DNA from: Pseudosporangium ferrugineum
GTDB taxonomy: Bacteria; Actinomycetota; Actinomycetes; Mycobacteriales; Micromonosporaceae
Assembly (NCBI RefSeq): GCF_003002065.1
Contig: NZ_PVZG01000022.1
Coordinates: 43,466 to 107,465, forward strand
Direction of reading: 5' to 3'
Length of the DNA: 64,000 nt
The notes beneath the pieces are model-generated. The model saw only the letters and a program-made list of their open reading frames with translations. It made no database searches and had not been told where the DNA came from. Of this stretch, positions 1 through 7,944 are shown piece by piece. Positions within the stretch are counted from its first letter, which is position 1, and every line of letters begins with the position of its first letter. The position numbers and the translations under genes are program-made.

Positions 1-1
1 A

Positions 2-775
2 TGGTGGTATGCCGCCGCGTTCGCGGCGGTCTACCTTCTCGCCGTCTGCACGCCGTTCGGGCAGCGGGCCGAGAACGCCCTGATGGGCGGGCCCGGCGGT
101 GAGCAGGCGTGGTCGTGGGGGTGGTCGGGGAAGGCGTACGGCTCGTTCGCCCTGCCGCCGATGGACGTCACCGTCACGCCCACCGTGGTCGCCGGCCTCG
201 TCGTCCTGATGGGGGTGGCGCTGGTGCGGCGGCGGTGGGTAGCGGGCCTGGTGGGCGCGGCGGTCGTGGTGGCCACGGTCGGGAGCGTCGAGGTGCTCGC
301 CAAGGCCGTCCTGCCCCGGCCCGAGCTGGTGGGTGCGCCGGACATGCTCACCGCGGCGTCCTTTCCGAGCGGGCATGCGGCCGTTCCGGCGGCGCTGACC
401 CTCGGTGCCGCCCTCGTCGCGGGGCCTCGGTCGCGTCCGTACGTGCTCACGGCCGGCCTGGTGTGGCTGGCCCTGACGGCCGGGGCGGTGCAGGCGCTGT
501 ACGACCACCGGCCCAGCGACGTGCTGGGCGCCACGCTGCTGGGGTGCTTCTGGTACCGGCTCGCCGTGCGGCTGGTCCCGTCCGTCGCCCCGGCGGGTGA
601 CGGGGCGCTTCCGGCGTGGGTTTCCCTGGCGTTCGCGGCGGCCGGGGCGGTCGTGGGCGGTATGCGGACCGACTCGGTCGCCGGGCCGCTGGTGTTCGCC
701 GTGACGGCCTTCGGGTGCGCGGTCCTCGTCCGGAGCGTCACGGAGTCCCCGCGGGCGCCGTTTCGGTTAATCTGA
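2..775 (+). CDS. PAP2-family membrane phosphatase, 5' end cut off by the window
   Basis: The reading frame is open from base 2, so the start lies outside the window. Visible are a KAVLPRP lysine/arginine element, the PSGH motif and a downstream DHRPSD element. These match the phosphatase signature of the PAP2 superfamily (phosphatidic acid or undecaprenyl-pyrophosphate phosphatases, active at the membrane face). Several hydrophobic segments (LVVLMGVALV, VVVATVGSV, VFAVTAFGCAVLV) support an integral membrane protein. It ends 26 bp before a GH1 gene on the same strand. Substrate cannot be assigned; a lipid phosphate or lipid-linked glycan carrier is likely for the family. Confidence 0.85.
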   Translation, partial: WWYAAAFAAVYLLAVCTPFGQRAENALMGGPGGEQAWSWGWSGKAYGSFALPPMDVTVTPTVVAGLVVLMGVALVRRRWVAGLVGAAVVVATVGSVEVLAKAVLPRPELVGAPDMLTAASFPSGHAAVPAALTLGAALVAGPRSRPYVLTAGLVWLALTAGAVQALYDHRPSDVLGATLLGCFWYRLAVRLVPSVAPAGDGALPAWVSLAFAAAGAVVGGMRTDSVAGPLVFAVTAFGCAVLVRSVTESPRAPFRLI

Positions 776-801
776 GCCGAACTCATCTTCGAGGAGGCGC
801 C

Positions 802-2133
802 GTGGTCGCCCTGCCGAGTTTCCCGCCCGACTTCCTGTGGGGTGTGTCCACCGCGGCGTACCAGATCGAGGGTGCGGTGCACGAGGACGGCCGCGGCGCC
901 TCGATCTGGGACACGTTCAGCCACAGTCCGGGGCGGGTCCGCGACGGGGACACCGGCGACATCGCCTGCGACCACTACCATCGGTGGGAGGAGGACGTCG
1001 AGCTGCTCGCGGAGCTGGGCGTCGGCGCGTACCGGTTCTCGATCGCCTGGCCGCGGGTGCGGCCCGACGGCGCCGGGCCGGTGAACGGCAGGGGCCTCGA
1101 CTTCTACGACCGGTTGGTGGACGGGCTGCTGGTCCGGGGGATCGTGCCGGTCCCGACGCTGTTCCACTGGGATCTGCCGCAGGCGCTGGAGGATGCCGGC
1201 GGCTGGCTGGCCCGGGACACGGCTGAGCGCTTCGCCGAGTACGCCGCCGTGGTCGCCGACCGGCTGGGCGACCGGGTCGCGCGCTGGATCACCCTCAACG
1301 AGCCGATCGTGCACCTGGCGCAGGGGTACGCGTTCGGCACCCACGCCCCGGGACGCGAGCTGCTGATGGACGCGCTGCCGGCGGCGCACCACCTGCTGCT
1401 GGGCCACGGGCTGGCCGTACGGGCCCTGCGCGCCCGCGGCGCCGCCGAGGTGATGATCACCAACAACTGCACCCCGGTGTGGCCGGCCTCGGACGGCGAG
1501 GCGGACGTGGCCGCCGCCGCGGTGTACGACGGCTTCCACAACCGGCTTTTCCTCGACCCGGTGCTGCGCGGGGAGTATCCGCCGTTCGCCGCCGCGCTCT
1601 CCGACGCCGGTCTCGTGCGGGACGGTGACCTGGACGTCATCGCGACCCCGCTGGACGCGCTCGGGCTGAACTACTACAACCCGACCCGGATCAAGGCGGC
1701 GGACGGCGGACCGATGCCGTTCGAGACCGTCGGCATCGAGGGCGTGCCGCAGACCGCGTTCGGCTGGCCGGTGGTGCCGGACGGGCTGCGCGAGGTGCTC
1801 ACCGGCCTGCGCGACCGGTATGCCGGCGCCCTACCGCCGATCTACGTCACCGAGAACGGCTGCTCCACCGTGGACATCCCGGCTCCCGACGGGCGGGTGC
1901 ACGACGGGGCGCGTATCGACTATCTCGACGGGCACCTGCGCGCCCTGCACGCGGCGATCACCGAGGGCGTCGACGTGCGCGGCTATTTCGTCTGGTCGCT
2001 GCTCGACAACTTCGAGTGGGCCGAGGGCTACAGCCAGCGGTTCGGCCTCGTCCGGGTCGACTTCGACACCCAGCGGCGTACGCCCAAGGACTCCTTCGCC
2101 TGGTTGCGCGCCGTCCTCTCCGGCCGGCGGTGA
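802..2133 (+). CDS. GH1 beta-glucosidase
   Basis: 443 aa, the usual GH1 length, hydrolysing beta-glucosides from the non-reducing end. The N-terminus FLWGVSTAAYQIEG is the GH1 hallmark. The acid/base is E167 in TLNEP and the nucleophile E351 in YVTENG; the late motif WSLLDNFEWAEGY is also present. No signal peptide is visible, so it is probably cytoplasmic and acts on imported oligosaccharides. The GTG start at 802 has GAGGAGG nine bases upstream; longer versions would run back into the PAP2 gene. It is translationally coupled to the MFS gene, which suggests import and hydrolysis of one sugar. Specificity (glucose, galactose, fucose) is open. Confidence 0.95.
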   Translation: MVALPSFPPDFLWGVSTAAYQIEGAVHEDGRGASIWDTFSHSPGRVRDGDTGDIACDHYHRWEEDVELLAELGVGAYRFSIAWPRVRPDGAGPVNGRGLDFYDRLVDGLLVRGIVPVPTLFHWDLPQALEDAGGWLARDTAERFAEYAAVVADRLGDRVARWITLNEPIVHLAQGYAFGTHAPGRELLMDALPAAHHLLLGHGLAVRALRARGAAEVMITNNCTPVWPASDGEADVAAAAVYDGFHNRLFLDPVLRGEYPPFAAALSDAGLVRDGDLDVIATPLDALGLNYYNPTRIKAADGGPMPFETVGIEGVPQTAFGWPVVPDGLREVLTGLRDRYAGALPPIYVTENGCSTVDIPAPDGRVHDGARIDYLDGHLRALHAAITEGVDVRGYFVWSLLDNFEWAEGYSQRFGLVRVDFDTQRRTPKDSFAWLRAVLSGRR

Positions 2134-3356
2134 CCGCGTACGCGGAACCGCCCCGCGTGGGCGGCCGCTGGATAGCCCTGCTGGCGCTGGTGAACCTCGG
2201 TCTCTGGGTCGGCTACTACGCGCCGTTGCAGGTGCTGCTGCCCAACCAGGTGGAGGAGGTGGCCGGCGACGACAAGACGACCGCGCTCGGCGTCATCACC
2301 GGTCTGGGCGCGCTGGTCGCCGTGCTCGCGGGCCCGATCGCCGGCGCGCTGTCGGACGCGACCACGGCGCGCACCGGCCGGCGGCACACGTGGACGGCGG
2401 TCGGCGCCCTGACCGGTCTCGCCGGGCTGGCCCTGCTGTCCGGCCGGCACACCCTGCTCGGCCTGGCGCTGTGCTGGTGCCTCGTGCAGGGCGGCCTCAA
2501 CATGCTCCAGGCCGGGATCACCGCGATCGTGCCGGACCGTACGCCGGTGCGCCAGCGCGGACTGGTCTCCGGCTGGGTGGGCCTGGCCCAGTCGTTCGGG
2601 GTGGTGCTCGGCGTCGTGCTGGTGACGGTGGTGGTCACCGGCACCACCAGCGGGTATCTGCTGACCGGGGTGCTGGTCGTGCTCGCCGCCGCGCCGTTCG
2701 TGCTGTTCACCCGAGACCCGGCGGTGCCGCCGGAGCTTGCCCCGCGGTTCACCCCGCGGTCGGTGCCGGCCGCGTTCCGGTTCCGCCCGCGCGACGCCCC
2801 GGACTTCGCGTGGGCCTGGGTCACCCGCTTCCTGGTGCAGCTCGGCAACGCGATGGCCACGCTGTACCTGCTGTACTTCCTGCGCGACCGGGTGCATCAC
2901 CCCGACGCGGAGCAGGGGCTGCTGGTGCTGGTGCTGGTCAACACCGCGGCGACGCTGCTGACCGTGGTGGCCGGCGGCGTGATCTCGGACCGTACCGGGC
3001 GTCGCAAGCCGTCGGTCATCATCTCCGGCTACGTGATGGCCGCCGCGACCGCGCTGCTGGCCCTCTGGCCGACGTGGCCGGGAGCGATCATCGCCGCCGG
3101 CGTGCTGGGGCTGGGCTTCGGGGTCTACCTCTCGGTCGACCAGGCGCTGATCACCCAGGTGCTGCCGGCGGCCCGGGACCGGGCGCGGGACCTGGGGATC
3201 ATCAACATCGCGAACTCCGCGCCGCAGGTGCTCGGCCCGGCGCTGGCCTTCCCGATCGTGGCGTACCTGGGTGGTTATCCGGCCCTGTACCTGGCCGTCT
3301 CCGTGGTCACCGTGCTGGGTTCGGTGCTGGTGACCCGCATCCGCTCGGTCCCGTGA
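2130..3356 (+). CDS. MFS transporter, probably for sugar or glycoside
   Basis: 408 aa with about 12 hydrophobic segments. The loop motif GALSDATTARTGRRHTW after helix 2 and its second-half counterpart ISDRTGRRKP are MFS motif A sequences. GTG at 2130 overlaps the TGA of the beta-glucosidase (GTGA), so the two genes are translationally coupled. The context argues for uptake of a beta-glucoside, but family membership alone does not fix substrate or direction. The gene ends 19 bp before the convergent acylase gene, and no strong terminator hairpin is visible between them. Confidence 0.88.
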   Translation: MTAYAEPPRVGGRWIALLALVNLGLWVGYYAPLQVLLPNQVEEVAGDDKTTALGVITGLGALVAVLAGPIAGALSDATTARTGRRHTWTAVGALTGLAGLALLSGRHTLLGLALCWCLVQGGLNMLQAGITAIVPDRTPVRQRGLVSGWVGLAQSFGVVLGVVLVTVVVTGTTSGYLLTGVLVVLAAAPFVLFTRDPAVPPELAPRFTPRSVPAAFRFRPRDAPDFAWAWVTRFLVQLGNAMATLYLLYFLRDRVHHPDAEQGLLVLVLVNTAATLLTVVAGGVISDRTGRRKPSVIISGYVMAAATALLALWPTWPGAIIAAGVLGLGFGVYLSVDQALITQVLPAARDRARDLGIINIANSAPQVLGPALAFPIVAYLGGYPALYLAVSVVTVLGSVLVTRIRSVP

Positions 3357-3375
3357 GCGGATGCGGGCCGGTGAT

Positions 3376-6300
3376 TCAGTGCGAGTACAGCTCCACCTCG
3401 TACGCGGAGAATCCGTACGAGGTCGCCCGGGTCTGGCCGGTGAGCCGGACGTAGCGTGCCGTGACCGCCGGGAAGGTGACCGTGTCGGTGCCGCCGTTCG
3501 CGCCGGTCACGGCGGCGACCTGGGTCCAGGTGGTGCCGTCCGGCGAGACCTCTGTCCGGTACGCGCTCGCGTACGCGTCCTCCCATCGGATGACCATGCG
3601 GGCGACCGGCCGGCTGCTGCCCAGGTCGATGCGCAGCCACTGGTTGTCGGACCAGGAGCTGGCCCAGCGGGTGCCGAGGTTGCCGTCGACGGCGTGCGAG
3701 GCGGGATGCCCGGCCTGCGTGCTCGACGCGGTGGCCGCCCGTCCCGCCGCCAGGTTGCTCAGGTCGTCGCCGCGCTTCGCGGGGAACGAGACGACCTGCT
3801 GGTACGTGGGCCGGTTCTGCCAGCTGATCAGCGGGTGGTTGATGCCGCCCAGCGGTGACTGGAGGATGGCGTCGGCGCACCACTGGTCGCCCGCGGCGCA
3901 GTGCGCGTCGCCGGGATACGTGGTGGTGGCCGGCTCGGCCAGGGCGGCCGTGAGGCTGGTCAGCAGGGCGGTACGGCAGGCGGCCAGGTTCCCGCCCCCG
4001 CAGTACGTGCGCGGCCACTGCGCCACGCTGTCGCCCAGCACGGCCCGCAGGTCCTTCTCGACGTAGCCCCACCAGCCGTACTGGAACGCGGAGCCCTTGT
4101 GGGTCTGCGCCTCGTTCGCCGAGGTGGGCAGGTCGGAGAGCCGGCCCTGCTGGCCGCCGGACGGCGACTCGTTGATCTGCAGCGTGTTCACCAGGGCCTG
4201 GTAGAGGTCGTCGCCGAGCGGGCCCTCGAACTGCGCCCCGACCAGCCTCGGCCACCACGCGTCGAAGATCCGGATGGCGTCGGCGTCCTGGTACGCCTTG
4301 CTGCCCTTGGCGGTCTCGACCCGGTGCGAACCCCGGTCCCGCCAGGCGCGCAGCTTCGCGACCGCGGCGGCCTGCGCGGGTTCGGTGACCGCCGCGCTGT
4401 CGACGACCCGCAGGAGGTCGTCGAGCACCTCGGCGCCGCGCAGGTCGGTGGTGCCGGCCGACTCCACGACGCTGAGCAGCCCGGCCCGGTCGTAGCGGCG
4501 TCCGGCCGCGAGGTCCGCCCGGATCGGCTTGTCGAGCAGGTCGGCGCGCTGCACGGCGCCGAAGCTGAAGTTGCCGTCGGCCGCGGAGAACCCGGCCGCC
4601 TGCTTGTTGTTCCAGCTCACGAAGTAGTCCTGGTCGACCGCCTGCGGGTGGGCGGCGGCCGGTTGGTACGTGGCGACGTTGCTGCCCGGGTCCCAGCCGG
4701 ACCACTCGTACGCGGGCCGCCCCCACGTCGGCAGGTTCGGGTCGGCGCCGGCGGGACGCACCGGGTTCGCGCCCGACATGAAGTACGCGGCGTGCTCGGA
4801 GTTGACGTAGAACCAGTTGAACGCGAACGAGATCTGCGCCGCCGAGTTCGTGAACGCTGCCGGCGTACCCATCTGATCGGGTTCGTTGAACATCTGGAAG
4901 CCGATCGCCGAGTCGGCCTCGTGGCGGTACGTCGAGCGCAGGCTGGTGAACGCGACCGGCTTGCCGCCGGACAGGCCCCGCCACGACACCAGCCCGTACC
5001 GGGTGCGCAGCATCGTGAGCCGGTACGCCCCGGCGGGCGTGGAATCGGCGGTGGTGGGCTTCCACGCGTTCGACTTGGACAGCGCCTCCATGGCGAGGCA
5101 CTGACCGTGGAACAGGTAGTGGGTCGAGGCCGTGGTCGGCGTGCGCCCGTCCGGCTCGCACAGCTCGGCCGCGTAGGTGTCGGTGATGTCCTGGACCGAC
5201 GAGGTGGCGCTCCACGCGTAGTCCGGCCCGCGGCCCAGCAGGGTGTAGAGGTTGAGGCCGGAGAAGGCGACGCCCCGGCTGCTGATCCCCGGGCCCTGCA
5301 ACTCCTGGAGCATGAGCAGCTGCGGGGCGAAGTAGCCGGTCTGCGGCCCGAAGACGGCGACCGGGTGGCCGGTGGCCGAGTGCGCCGCCGAGACCACGGC
5401 GGCGTTGGACATGCCGCGGTGGCTGCTGTCGAGGGTGAGGTTGCCGAGGGAGTCGGCGATGGCGCTGCGGCCTCTGGCGGTGGCGGTCGCGGACGCCGCT
5501 GACCCGGTGCGGTCGTAGACGAGGTCCTCGGGCTCGGCGGTGCCGGCATCGGGCATGGCCACCCCGGCGGCGTTGCGGTTGTCCGCCGCGTACGGGAAGA
5601 CCTGTCCGTCGTGGAGGGTCAGCACCGCCTCCGGGTCGTTCTGGGAGCGGAACGCCGTCCAGACCGCGTCCCCGGCGGTGGCGCCGTACTTGGCGCGCGC
5701 GGCGACGCGGACGAGCGCGGACTGCATCTCGGTGCCGCCGCCCCCGCCGAACAGCCCGCCGATGACCCCGGCGACGGCGATCAGGTCGGTGGGCCGGAAG
5801 TCCTCGGGGCCGCCGGCGTTGGTGATCGCGTCGAGGTGTCCGGTGAGGACGTACTCGCCGGGGCAGTCGCGGGCCGCCATGCAGTCGTCGATGTAGTCGT
5901 TGATCCCCGCGATGTACGCCTCCACGTCGGCGTAGAGCTGGGCGCCGCGCGTACCGGAGGTCCGCAGGGTGTCGATCTGGGCCTGGAGGTCCGCCTCGGT
6001 GTAGGGGGAGTTGCGCCACACGCTCTGCTCGAGCGCCCGGTTGGGCTCGGCGCCGCCGGCGAACGGGGTCAGCTCCCCGCGCGCCACGTGCCGCATCAGG
6101 TCCATGAGGAAGAGCCGGTCCTCGGCGCCCGCGTAGCCGGCCCCGAACATCGTGCCGGCCCGGGTCGTCCCGGTGATGTGCGGTACGCCCAGCGCCCGGT
6201 CCCGCACCACGGTGACGTCGGAGCGGGGCTGGTAGCTGCGTTCGACGTCACCGGGCGCCACGCCGAAGGAGCTGTCGTTGAAGAACGCGGACAGCTGCTG

Positions 6301-6585
6301 GCCGGTCAGCCCGGTGTACTGGTTCACCAGGTCGGCGTAGCGGCCGAGCTGGTCCCCGGAGTGCGGCGGCATGACGCCGAACGCCTGGTGGGCGAGGATC
6401 TGGACGAGGTCGGCGTCGCCGTTCTGCCCGGGCGGCAGGATGTCGGAGCACTCGCCGAGGCAGTAGTCGTTGCCCACGTACGCGGCGGCGGCGGGGCCGG
6501 TGGTGATCGGTGCCACAGTGACGGTGGCGGTCAGTAGCAGGGAGGCGGTCAGAACCGCGCGCAGGCGCGGGAGGCGTCGGTGCAT
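3376..6585 (-). CDS. Secreted penicillin-acylase-family Ntn hydrolase with C-terminal discoidin (F5/8 C) domain
   Basis: 1069 aa. A signal peptide spans residues 1 to about 35 (basic start, long hydrophobic stretch, PAAAA). The penicillin amidase fold follows: an alpha part with GAGYAGAEDRLFLMD, a spacer region, then a predicted beta-chain start at S393 in the motif GMSNAAVV. Downstream GPQTGYFAPQLL matches the conserved PQxGxxAP element. The family autocleaves before Ser (Ntn nucleophile) and deacylates amides such as beta-lactams, homoserine lactones or lipopeptides. Residues from about 935 to the end form an F5/8 type C (discoidin) carbohydrate/surface-binding module. Start ATG 6585 has AAGGGA nine bases upstream. 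Met rather than Gly precedes the nucleophile, which is unusual. Substrate unknown. Confidence 0.9.
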   Translation of the reverse strand: MHRRLPRLRAVLTASLLLTATVTVAPITTGPAAAAYVGNDYCLGECSDILPPGQNGDADLVQILAHQAFGVMPPHSGDQLGRYADLVNQYTGLTGQQLSAFFNDSSFGVAPGDVERSYQPRSDVTVVRDRALGVPHITGTTRAGTMFGAGYAGAEDRLFLMDLMRHVARGELTPFAGGAEPNRALEQSVWRNSPYTEADLQAQIDTLRTSGTRGAQLYADVEAYIAGINDYIDDCMAARDCPGEYVLTGHLDAITNAGGPEDFRPTDLIAVAGVIGGLFGGGGGTEMQSALVRVAARAKYGATAGDAVWTAFRSQNDPEAVLTLHDGQVFPYAADNRNAAGVAMPDAGTAEPEDLVYDRTGSAASATATARGRSAIADSLGNLTLDSSHRGMSNAAVVSAAHSATGHPVAVFGPQTGYFAPQLLMLQELQGPGISSRGVAFSGLNLYTLLGRGPDYAWSATSSVQDITDTYAAELCEPDGRTPTTASTHYLFHGQCLAMEALSKSNAWKPTTADSTPAGAYRLTMLRTRYGLVSWRGLSGGKPVAFTSLRSTYRHEADSAIGFQMFNEPDQMGTPAAFTNSAAQISFAFNWFYVNSEHAAYFMSGANPVRPAGADPNLPTWGRPAYEWSGWDPGSNVATYQPAAAHPQAVDQDYFVSWNNKQAAGFSAADGNFSFGAVQRADLLDKPIRADLAAGRRYDRAGLLSVVESAGTTDLRGAEVLDDLLRVVDSAAVTEPAQAAAVAKLRAWRDRGSHRVETAKGSKAYQDADAIRIFDAWWPRLVGAQFEGPLGDDLYQALVNTLQINESPSGGQQGRLSDLPTSANEAQTHKGSAFQYGWWGYVEKDLRAVLGDSVAQWPRTYCGGGNLAACRTALLTSLTAALAEPATTTYPGDAHCAAGDQWCADAILQSPLGGINHPLISWQNRPTYQQVVSFPAKRGDDLSNLAAGRAATASSTQAGHPASHAVDGNLGTRWASSWSDNQWLRIDLGSSRPVARMVIRWEDAYASAYRTEVSPDGTTWTQVAAVTGANGGTDTVTFPAVTARYVRLTGQTRATSYGFSAYEVELYSH

Positions 6586-6621
6586 GGGCGGTGTCCCTTC
6601 CGGGCCGCACGAACGCGAGAA

Positions 6622-6659
6622 GGATTCATCATGTTAACCACGTGTTTCCAAATGAATCC
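6622..6659. promoter_or_regulatory. 8-bp inverted repeat in AT-rich gap upstream of the acylase gene
   Basis: GGATTCAT (6622-6629) and ATGAATCC (6652-6659) are perfect inverted arms in an AT-rich patch between the FkbM stop and the acylase start. It could be an operator in the acylase promoter or a weak terminator for the FkbM gene. Position just ahead of the acylase favours regulation; the protein that binds is unknown. Confidence 0.4.
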
Positions 6660-6689
6660 ATACCGTGACGTCGATGAATCGCCCGGCGG

Positions 6690-7460
6690 TCAGCGCAGGC
6701 AGTAGACGTCGCCCGCGTTCGCCTCGTGCGGCAGCTCCCGAAGGTGGGCCGCCATCGCCTCGACCGGCACCCATTCGTCGAGGTCGAGGCGCATGCGCTC
6801 GCCCATGGAGACGTTGTAGCGGGTGAACCCCAGGGCGGCGGCCCGGTCCAGGCACCGCTGCGCCACCGCGCGCCCGATGGTGGTGAATTCGAACGACAGC
6901 GCGGGTACGGCCGAGCCGAGTCCCGCCAGGACGGCGTCCTCGAAGCCCTCGACATCGATCTTGACGAAGGCCGGCGTCCCGTACGCCGCGATCAGCCCGT
7001 CCAGCGTCACCGACAGCACGTCGAACCGCTCGTCCCAGACCTGGTCCTGCCAGCCCTGCGCGCCGTCCGCGGCCCGGACGAACTCCGCCGACGCCGTGGA
7101 CACGGTGGGGTTCGCCGAGTTCACGTGGAACGTCACCGTCGTCTCGTCGGCGCCGCACACCGCCTCGACGCAGGTCACCGCGTCGTCGCCGGCGTAGATC
7201 TCGCGGATGGCGCGGACGCACAGCGGCTGCGGCTCCACCGCCACGACCCGGGCGCCGAGCCGGCGGAAGCTGCCGATCCGGTCGCCGACGTGCGCGCCGA
7301 CGTCGAAGACCAGGTCGCCGGGGCGGACCAGGCTCGCGTAGAAGGCGTCCATGGCCGCGTCCTGCGCGGGGTTGCCGTAGTAGAACTCCAGCGAGCGGCG
7401 GATCGGGGCGGCCGCCGGGTCGGCGAGCAGGGCTGCGACGGCGTCACGGCGAGAGTCCAT
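6690..7460 (-). CDS. FkbM-family SAM-dependent methyltransferase
   Basis: 256 aa. SAM motif I is LVFDVGAHVGDRIGSF, followed by the acidic VVAVEPQP; the typical FkbM element FKIDVEGFEDAVL lies near the middle. FkbM proteins O-methylate hydroxyls on sugars, polyketides or lipids. ATG 7460 was chosen because AGGA precedes it and the family usually starts near this point; an in-frame ATG at 7487 is possible. It runs toward the acylase gene with a 104-bp gap, so co-transcription is possible but unproven. Substrate not predictable. Confidence 0.85.
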   Translation of the reverse strand: MDSRRDAVAALLADPAAAPIRRSLEFYYGNPAQDAAMDAFYASLVRPGDLVFDVGAHVGDRIGSFRRLGARVVAVEPQPLCVRAIREIYAGDDAVTCVEAVCGADETTVTFHVNSANPTVSTASAEFVRAADGAQGWQDQVWDERFDVLSVTLDGLIAAYGTPAFVKIDVEGFEDAVLAGLGSAVPALSFEFTTIGRAVAQRCLDRAAALGFTRYNVSMGERMRLDLDEWVPVEAMAAHLRELPHEANAGDVYCLR

Positions 7461-7547
7461 GCCCGATCCTAGCTCGATCTTGATCATGGCGAGCCGGACC
7501 CGGAATCCCGCGGACCCGGGTAACGTCGGCGGCGAGGAGGTCCGACC

Positions 7548-7937
7548 GTGAGCGCTCCCGAGCAGTCCGCTGCCGTCCGCTACCTGGTCGACGACGTGCA
7601 GGCGGCCGTCGACTTCTACACCACCCACCTCGGCTTCGAGCTGCGGACGAGTGCCGCGCCGGCGTTCGCCGACGTGGTCCGCGGGCCGCTGCGCCTGCTG
7701 CTGTCCGGCCCGGCCAGCTCCGGGGCGCGAGCCACGCCACCGGACGCCGGCGGGCCGGGGTACAACCGCATCCACCTGATCGTGGACGACCTGGACGCCG
7801 AGATCGACCGGCTGGGCGGCGCCGGCCTGTCCTTCCGCAGCGACCTGGTGTCCGGGCCGGGCGGGCGGCAGATCCTGCTCGCCGACCCGGTCGGCAACCT
7901 CATCGAGCTCTTCCAGCCGGCGGCCCGCCCGGCGTAG
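7548..7937 (+). CDS. VOC-superfamily (glyoxalase/dioxygenase-like) protein
   Basis: 129 aa, one vicinal-oxygen-chelate unit pair: an N-terminal strand/helix block with VQAAVDFYTTHLGFEL and a C-terminal block with RIHLIVDDLDAEIDRL and DPVGNLIELFQ. The C-terminal His and Glu are plausible metal ligands; the N-terminal half lacks an obvious His ligand. GTG 7548 has GAGGAGG upstream. Such small proteins are glyoxalases, resistance proteins or dioxygenase-like enzymes, and the sequence does not decide. It ends 7 bp from the convergent beta-propeller gene. Confidence 0.85.
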   Translation: MSAPEQSAAVRYLVDDVQAAVDFYTTHLGFELRTSAAPAFADVVRGPLRLLLSGPASSGARATPPDAGGPGYNRIHLIVDDLDAEIDRLGGAGLSFRSDLVSGPGGRQILLADPVGNLIELFQPAARPA

Positions 7938-7944
7938 GGCGGAC

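Noticed and set aside
31..1539. A 502-codon open frame on the minus strand across PAP2 and GH1 genes
   Set aside because: Arg/Pro/Gly/Ala-rich shadow of two well-supported plus-strand genes; no domain or leader.
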